Assembly: GCA_019426215.1 (NCBI GenBank)
Contig: CM033394.1
Coordinates: forward strand, 17,318,195 to 17,382,194
Reading direction: 5' to 3'
DNA: 64,000 nt
Source of the DNA: Buddleja alternifolia
Lineage: Eukaryota; Streptophyta; Magnoliopsida; Lamiales; Scrophulariaceae
Under the pieces are notes generated by a model. That model ran no database searches and had not been told where the DNA came from. It saw only the letters and a list, made by a program, of their open reading frames with translations. Positions 57,120-64,000 of the stretch are shown one piece after another. A program made the position numbers and the translations under genes. How positions within the stretch are numbered: position 1 is the first letter of the stretch; each line of letters starts with the position of its first letter.

Positions 57120-57910
57120 CATGGTCTTAAATATCCTCCGAAATCTCGAAAATTCGACCAGAATTTTGAATTTCTGGGGTCTCGAAGTGAAATCTCACTT
57201 TCGATCCAATTTTGTAAAATATCTATCGAAATTTTCCGATATTTTCGATATTTACCAATATTTCCCGAAATCTTAAATTTTTAATAAAATTACTTTGTCA
57301 AATATCTACCGAAATTTTTCGAAATTCCCGAAATATCCCGAAATTTTGACCATTCTCAAAATATGTCAAAATTTAAAATAATATTTAATTATTTATTTTT
57401 AAATAAGAATAAATCCAAATTATTGTGGTTGTCTATAAATGATGTATCGTATGCTGCAAATTATTCAATTTCTGATATAAAATATAGGCAAGATTGACAC
57501 TCCATTTTTTTTCTTTTTATATTCAATGATACAAACTCAATGTGGTTTTAAATTGATGATTTGTATTAAAATTGTGGTATTTTGTTTTAATGAAGTTCAT
57601 AGGAGATTTGGTTATTACTTTACTCTAAAATCATAATTATTTTATATTTTTTGCCACAGATTTTAATCATACTATTTGACAAAATTCACTATACATACAT
57701 TATATATACAATAATATTTATGTAAAAGATGCATAAATATGATATTTAAAGTTACACAAAGTTTCGCTGTAAATTTTCAAATATTTCTATAAATATCCAT
57801 GATTTCTTTAAAATCGAAATCAAAATTTTGAATATCCTCGAAATATCCATAGAAATTTCCGTAAATTTACTACCCCGATATCGATACCGATACCGAAATT
57901 TAATAACTTG
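57120..57910. mobile_element. non-autonomous hAT-like element, 791 bp
   Basis: The 8-bp TSD GTTGCCAT lies at 57112-57119 and 57911-57918. The ends are imperfect inverted repeats (CATGGTCTTAAATATC on the left; the inverse of the right end reads CAAGTTATTAAATTTC), starting with CA as in hAT elements. The interior has many variants of CGAAAT, CCGATAT and ATATTTCC over about 250 bp at the left and 120 bp at the right. There is no coding frame. Confidence 0.82.
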
Positions 57911-58036
57911 GTTGCCATATATATTTGGAAAATTGTACATTGAGCATACGTAAGCATATATTTCCCTCGACAATTATGTCTTCTTGAAAACTCCTAAACT
58001 TTTATATTATGCACAAGTACATATAACTAAGTGTAG

Positions 58037-58448
58037 TGTAAACCAACCTTGATTGTATGAATTAATCAAAGCTTAATACTGGAAAGTAAAGAATCAAATA
58101 ATAAACTCAGAACACAAGAATTATAGTGGTTCAATCATCAATGAGATGATCTACATCCACTCTACACAAATCCAGAAATTCACTACTCAAGATGAATGTG
58201 TTTACAATGTACAACTCTCAAGACTTAGCTCTCAATTCTCTCTAATTTAATGTAAATGATCTGAATGAGAAAATACAGCAACTAACAGTCTTATATACAC
58301 GGTTTACAAGCATCTTAACTCTCAGCTCATTCAACCACCTAACTAACAGTTAGTTGTAATTGAATTTAGCCAGTTGGACAGAATTAGAAACTTGACTCCA
58401 CTTTCCTCTTCTGGAGACTTTCCTGATTGAGCAGTATAACTACTCCAC
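58037..58448 (-). repeat. 3' LTR of a minus-strand copia remnant
   Basis: On the minus strand, TGTGGAGTAGTTATACTGC follows a polypurine stretch (GAAGGTGGAGAAT). The LTR ends near GGTTGGTTTACA. Within it lie a TATA-like GTGTATATAAG and the sequence CATTGTAAACACATTC. The left border is approximate because a second CA occurs 5 bp on. Confidence 0.65.
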
Positions 58449-58507
58449 AATTCTCCACCTTCGTTGTAATGATGTTCTGGAATTGCACAACACCCTTCTC
58501 CTGGAGA

Positions 58508-59085
58508 CTAACACTTTAGGACATTTATCAGTCCCAAGCAGTATTCAAACTTACCACTTGGCAATAGTTTAGTTATCATATTTGCTGGATTATCCTCAAT
58601 CCCAATCTTCTTGACAACCACAACTCCATCTGCTACAACATCTCTTATAAAGTGTAACTTTACATCAATATGTTTTGTCCTTTCATGATGCATATGATTC
58701 TTAGACAACTGCACAGCACCTTGATTGTCACAGAAAACTGAAATTCTTCCTTGGTCAATCTTCAACTCTTTTACAAAACCAAGTAACCACAAAGCTTCCT
58801 TAACTGCTTCAGTCAAAGCCATGTACTCAGCTTCAGTAGAGGACAATGTTGTGACCTTTTGTAAACTAGCTTTCCAGCTTATAGCAGTTCCATACACTGT
58901 GAATACAAAACCAGTTAAGGACTTCCTTGTGTCAATACACCTTGCATAGTCTGAATCAACAAAACCTGTCAAAACTTCTCCTTGTTCCTGTCAAACACAA
59001 GTCCTTTTTCCTTTGTACTATTCATATATCTCATTATCCATAATATGGAACTCTTTGTTTTTGAAACTAACTGTTCTATGACCGT
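58508..59085 (-). pseudogene. copia RNase H remnant (minus strand)
   Basis: The 154-codon frame 58972-58508 contains TGFVDSDYARCIDTRKSLTG, ISWKASLQKVTTLSSTEAEY and FCDNQGAVQLSKNHMHHERTKHID, then NPANMITKLLP. It ends in TAG at 58508. Upstream text to about 59085 (WIMRYMNSTKEKGLVFD) is in frame apart from a TGA near 58975. This is a Tnt1/Tork-like RNase H. Everything upstream (RT, integrase, protease, gag, 5' LTR) is missing, and a copia element in the opposite direction starts there. Confidence 0.85.
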
Positions 59086-60710
59086 CTTTTCTACTTTGTG
59101 GATTCTGGACTAAGGGGCTAGTGCCCATGTTTGTTGTTTGGGTCAGGATCTGCAGAGAAGTAGAAAGCTGGGCCGAGAAGAAGTGATGATCAAATTAGGT
59201 AGCGGGGAAAGCGTCGCGGCTACTAGGATTGCATCTCCTTCTCTTTATTTGAATTCTGAACATTTATTGTTATTAAATGATGTTTTAGTTTTGCCCAAGG
59301 GGCTTAAGAACATTGTTTCCATTCTATATTAGTTAAGACTGGTTATACATTCCGTTTTTCTACATTGAATTGAGACATTTATTATGGAAATAAATTGGTT
59401 GGCAATGCTTCTTTAGTTAATGGTTTGTATTATTTAAATGTCCTTAATTCATCTGTTGTGAATGTTGTAACTCATAAATGTAGTAGGCAAGAAGCTAACC
59501 TAAGGCTCAAGTGGCATCTTAGACTAGGTCATACCGGAGAGTACAAGATATACAAAATGGAAAAGGATGGAATTTTAAGCTCACTGGGGTCGGATCCCTA
59601 TCCAACATGTGAATCATATCTCTTAGGCAAGATGGATAGATCGCCTTTCACCGGGACTTTTGAAAGAGCTACTCAAGTCTTAGGGTTAGTGCATACTGAC
59701 GTTTGCGGACCATTTGGAGAAATGGCTCGTGGGGGTTTCTACTACTTCATCACTTTCACAGATGATCATTCAAGATATGGTCTAGTGTATCTGATGAAGC
59801 AAAAGTCTGAATCCTTTGAAAGGTTCAAAGAGTGCAAAGCCTTAGTAGAAAATCAAACTGGGCAAAATATAAAAACTCTACGATCGGATCATGGAGGAAA
59901 ATATATGAGTGCCGAGTTTGATGAATTCCTTAGACAACAAGGAATAATGTTACAGCTGACACCACCAGCAACTCCTCAACTAAATGGGGTAGCTGAGCGA
60001 AGGAGTCGAACACTGTTAGACATGGTTCGTTCCATGCTTAGTTACACTGATTTACCCATTTCACTGTGGGGATATGCGCTCCTTACTGCTGTTTATATAT
60101 TGAACAGATGTCCCTCCAAATCCGTTCCTAAAACTCCGCATGAGATGTGGAATAATAGGAAACTAAGTCTTAACGACTTTAAGATTTGGGGATGTGCCGC
60201 TTATGTCAAAAAGACTAAAGTGGAGAAATTGGAGACAAGATCCCTCTTGGGACGTTTCATTGGTTATCTTGAAGATTCCATGTGATTTTTCTTTTACCTG
60301 CATGATGATCAGAGAATCATCGTGTCCCTACAAGCTCACTTCCTTGAAGATGAGTTCATCTTGGAAGGGGGCAAAGGTAGGAAAATTGTTCTAGAAGAAC
60401 AAAATGAAACTCCCTCAGAGACATCTGTCCAAGAAACAGGGCCTAAACCAATAGTAGCACAACCACCACGTAGATCTGGTAGAATACCACATGAACCTGA
60501 GAGGTATGGGTATCTACTGTTGGGGGAGCCAGAGTTTCACACTGTAGTACAAGAAGGTCATGAAGATCATCCTTATACCTATGATCAAGCGATTGTAGAT
60601 GTCGACGCTTTAAGATGACGAGAAGCCATGGAAACAGAGATGGACTCTATGCAATCGAACCAAATCTGGACTTTGGTAGATCGTCCTGAAGGTATCAAAC
60701 CTATAGGATG

Positions 60711-62230
60711 TGTTAGGAATTTCATGTTAGATGTTTTGACGATGACAATTAGGACTTTTTGTTAGACCCCAAAATATATAAGTTTGTTTTCAGCTTTGAA
60801 GCGTTAGATTTGTAATAGGCTTTGTTTTATTTTTATTCTAGATTGTTAGGTTAAGTTGTCTTAGACTGAGCGTCTGATATGTTCTGAGTGAGTTTATCAT
60901 AAAGTAAAGTTTGAAGACTCAAGCGTCTGAAATCTGAATAAAGATGAAGATTCCAAGCGTCTAGAATGACCAGCTACACCAAGCGTCACCTTATAGGATA
61001 GAAGTGATTCAAGGTTGAATAAGCGTCTATCAATGACTGATTTCACCTGAATTTATTTCTAAGTCCAGAAGGAGTTTAATGCAAATATTCTTAATGCATT
61101 AAGTGCCAACGGGCATTTAATTCAAATGCATTAAATGCTGATAAGAGCATTAAATGTGATAAGCACTTTCAAACGTACGGAGAAGCCACCCTATTGGACT
61201 GTCAACTATTCAAAGACTGTAGCACCAACTTTTGTGCAGTAGATTTTCCGAGACACGCGCTCGTGCATGTGTCAAACGGACACTTTTTTCAAGAATGCCT
61301 ATAAATAGGACTTCAACAACAAGCCAAATACAGAGAGAACAATTAATAAAGTCAAATTGCTGTTGCATTGAAGTCTCGTTCCTTACAATCTCAGAAAAGC
61401 CAGAAATTTTCAAGAAAATATTCTCTTTGCTTTTCTTCAAATCCTGAGACAGTCAACCAATATCTCAAACATTCTTTTCGAAGAAACCCACATTACTACT
61501 GAGATATTTCTAGTTGTTTGAACTTTATCAAAATCAAACAAACCTTTTAGAAAAACCCCTATCTAAGCCTCGCGATCTGTGTGAAGTCGAAGTTGGATAC
61601 TTGCCATATTTCTGGGTGAAAGAAGCAAGGGGATTGAAGTGATTTGGAGCAGAAATATGTGTGATCAAGGAGCTCAAGTCATCGACATCCATCTCTCCCT
61701 AATTTGTAGAAGATTCTGTGTGATTCTTTGAGAATCATTTTAGTGGATTGCCTCCAAGTGTTCAAGGAGAAGAAGGACGTAGTTGGGATTACACCACCCA
61801 ACGAACCTTACAAATATTGTTTTTTACTTTACTTTCAGCATTCATATTGTCATATCATAAACTGATAAAGTAAAACTTAATCATACGCTAAGCAACTAAA
61901 TACACTTTCTGTGACGCTAAAGCTTTCAAAGAGAAGACTCCAAAAAATTATTCCGCTGTGCTAACACTGATCAAAGAAGTGAACGCTCAAACCTATTTGG
62001 TTGTAGTATTCAAGTCTTGAAATCTAAGTTAACTTTCTAAAAACAGTCTTCGTTAGACGCTTCACCAAAGCGCCTAGATTTTAAGTGAACGCTTAAGTCA
62101 AGTGTTAGACACTTCAAGCGTCCAAAACCATAATTTTTAATACGAATCTTTTTGAAGTCGAAAAGACTTCAGGGTCTATTCAACCCCCCCCCTCCTTCTA
62201 GACCCTTTCGTATACCACTTGGGACCAACA
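60711..62230 (+). mobile_element. Sirevirus solo LTR inserted in the copia RT
   Basis: 1520 bp, TGTTAGGAATTTC...TTGGGACCAACA, with a perfect 5-bp TSD GGATG (60706-60710 and 62231-62235). Same family as 23874-25570 and 35379-37209. The reading frame of the host RT (PIGC then KWIYKRK) resumes after it. Confidence 0.95.
61299..61308 (+). promoter_or_regulatory. putative TATA box of the Sirevirus LTR
   Basis: CTATAAATAG, conserved in the minus-strand LTR near 24820-24830 and, with one change, near 36184. It is the likely core promoter of this LTR family. Confidence 0.55.
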
Positions 62231-63680
62231 GGATGGTAAGTGGATCTACAAAAGAAAGATAGGTAGCGATGGCAAGGTTGACACCTTTAAAGCCAGGCTC
62301 GTAGCTAAAGGGTATAGTCAAAGAGAAGGAATTGACTGTCAAGAAACCTTTTCGCCCGTGGCCATGATAAATGATAAAGTCCATCCGAATACTGTTATCC
62401 ATAGCTGCATACTTAGATTATGAGATATGGTAAATGGATGTGAAAACAGCTTTCCTGAATGGATTCCTCGAGGAGGATATCTATATGGAACAACTAAAGG
62501 GTTTTGTATCCGAGACCGATATCCATAAAGTATGTAAACTTGAGAGGTCCATATATAGTCTCAAGCAAGCATCTAGAAGCTGGAATCTTCATTTTGATGA
62601 AGTAGTAAAGGAATATGGGTAAATCAAGAAGGAAGATGAGCTCTGTGTCTACAAGAAGACTAGTGGGAGCAAACTCTCGTTATTAGTACTATATGTGGAT
62701 GACATTTTGCTTATAGGAAATGACGTAGGAATGCTCACCATAGTCAAGAAATAGCTTTCGAGTACGTTTTCCATGAAAGACTTGGGAGAAGCGACATACA
62801 TTCTAGGAATTTGTATCTACAGAGATAGAATGAATAAAATGATAGGTCTCTCCCAAGCCCTTTACTTAGAAAAGGTCCTAAAGAGGTTTAGGATGGACAA
62901 TTCTAAAAAAGGGTTTCTTCCCATGAGGCACGGAGTACACTTATCCAAGTCTATGTGTCCTCAAAGTGAGGAAGATAGACAGGGGATGAGTAATGTGCCC
63001 TATGCTTCTGCAGTTGGTAGCCTGATGTATGCAATGTTGTGTACTAGACCCGACATTGCGTATGTTGTAAGCGTGGTGAGTCGATTTCAGGAAAACGCTG
63101 GAAAGGAACATTGGATAGCTGTGAGGAATATCCTAAAGTATCTCAAAAGAACTAAGGATATGATTCTCATCTATGGAAGTGGAGACTTGAAGATGGAAGG
63201 TTATTCTGATTCAGACTTTCAGTCTGATGTTGATGACCGAAAATCCACTTCAGGGTTTGTTTTCACTCTCAATGGTGGAGCAGTGTCTTGGAAAAGTTTC
63301 AAGTAAAGCACAACCGCTGATTCCACCACTGAAGCGGAGTATGTGGCAGCCTCAGAGGCAGTCAAAGAAGCTGTTTGGATGAGAAAGTTTCTTAGAGAAC
63401 TTGAATCGGTCCCTAGTGCTCAGCTCCCGTTACCACTTTATTGTGATAACAATGGAGTAATAGCGCAAGCCAAGGAACCGTGGTCTCATAACTAGTCCAA
63501 ACACATTGAGAGAAGATTTCACATCATCAGAGAGATCGTTGGCAGAGGAGAGATAGCAGTGCAGAAAATAGCCTCAGCTGACAATGTAGCTGACCCGTTC
63601 ACCAAACCACCACCTTAGGTTGTTTTGGATCGACAACTGGAAGGATGGGTATAAGATACCACAATGAATGACATTGAGTA

Positions 63681-63692
63681 CAAGTGAGAGAT
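63681..63692 (+). other. polypurine tract of the plus-strand copia element
   Basis: CAAGTGAGAGAT abuts the LTR start and is the counterpart of the tract at 11620-11631. Confidence 0.65.
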
Positions 63693-64000
63693 TGTTAGGA
63701 TTAATGCCCTCAGATGCCATAGAGGATAGAATGGGTAGGGCATCTATCTTGTATTGAACTTAATTATTATTAATAAAAGGCACTATTTAGTTTTTCACTT
63801 AATTCTTATCTGCATGTATAAGTTGTGTAAAACTCTTTGCTCGTGTTTTTAGTGTGATCCCTCTACTTCTTATGGGATAGGAAGAATGACACTAGAGAGA
63901 TCGACCATGATTACTAAAACTAGTTCGCAAGTAATATGAAGTCTTTAATGGGCAAATAAAGACTTCGAATACTTGTACAATCTTAGCTCTGACATGGGAG
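63693..64000 (+). repeat. 3' LTR of the plus-strand copia element, cut by the window end
   Basis: Starts TGTTAGGATTAATGCCCTCAG and matches the first 300 bp of the solo LTR on the minus strand at 46358. The rest lies beyond the window. Confidence 0.88.

Larger units (their letters stand above)
59086..63618 (+). pseudogene. copia Pol remnant (plus strand), 5' end missing
   Basis: Begins in the protease: WILD, then a TAA in place of the Ser codon of DSG, then GASAHVC (about 59100-59130). GAG-pre-integrase follows ([21 protein letters not shown]), then the integrase ([44 protein letters not shown]) in an open frame 59395-60285. The RT starts near 60600 and is split by a Sirevirus solo LTR at 60711-62230. 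It resumes with [16 protein letters not shown], then YVDD at 62692-62703, KDLGEATYILGI and TRPDIAY. RNase H (DSDFQSDVDDRKSTSGFVF, TEAEYVAASEAVKEAV, KIASADNVADPFTKP) ends at TAG 63616-63618. Stops near 59334, 60283, 60616, 62420, 62620, 62752, 63304 and 63493 kill it. Confidence 0.87.

Noticed and set aside
57752..57973. 73-codon frame with RYRYRYRG run
   Set aside because: Lies in the repetitive right end of the hAT-like element.
62169..62402. 77-codon minus-strand frame with [11 protein letters not shown], repeated at 37148
   Set aside because: Reverse translation of the poly-C end of the Sirevirus LTR.

Overview
This is a repeat-rich stretch of a plant nuclear genome, most likely a eudicot. 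It is AT-rich, has GT-AG introns, and carries plant-type Ty1/copia, Sirevirus, CACTA (En/Spm), Mutator-like and hAT-like elements. Two host genes look intact, both on the minus strand. One is a two-exon DUF1442 gene (834-1783). The other is an eight-exon alpha/beta-hydrolase of the maspardin/SPG21 family (49513-56771). I saw no tRNA, rRNA or CRISPR array. The species cannot be named from this sequence.

Between the two genes lies a Russian-doll nest. Nearly every boundary is fixed by a target-site duplication (TSD) read directly from the sequence. An old copia element (LTRs 4230-4579 and 42181-42519, near-TSD TCATG/TTATG) was broken by three insertions. The first is a 6.1-kb gag-only copia derivative (7152-13233, TSD GCTGA). 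The second is a CACTA transposon (14319-39584, TSD TTA). The third is a 984-bp Mutator-like non-autonomous element (39766-40749, 10-bp TSD). Two elements landed in the CACTA element: a solo LTR in its TNP2 gene (18031-19637, TSD ATTGA) and a minus-strand Sirevirus in an intron of its second gene (23874-38316, TSD TATCT). The Sirevirus gag was then hit by another Sirevirus solo LTR (35379-37209, TSD GATAT). The maximum depth is four layers.

The CACTA element keeps its terminal CACTACTACAAAAA ends and subterminal repeats. It has a decayed TNP2-like transposase with DUF4218 and DUF4216 regions, and a second, multi-exon gene ending in an Ulp1-type (C48) protease domain. The Sirevirus has coiled-coil gag, protease, integrase, RT-RNase H and a very large extra 3' reading frame of unknown function. 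Several catalytic residues are altered.

Right of the nest (42520-49512) are a gypsy-type LTR remnant split by a minus-strand solo copia LTR (44594-46358), a second related LTR-like block, and a 346-bp Mutator-like MITE. The maspardin-family gene follows, with a small MITE in its first intron and a poly-G tract upstream. Then come a 791-bp hAT-like element (57120-57910) and two copia remnants abutting in opposite orientation (58037-59085 minus, about 59086-64000 plus). The second is split by another Sirevirus solo LTR (60711-62230, TSD GGATG) and its 3' LTR runs off the window.

Four convincing solo LTRs against one intact LTR pair, plus large internal deletions, point to strong LTR recombination and DNA loss in a region that has also kept accepting insertions.
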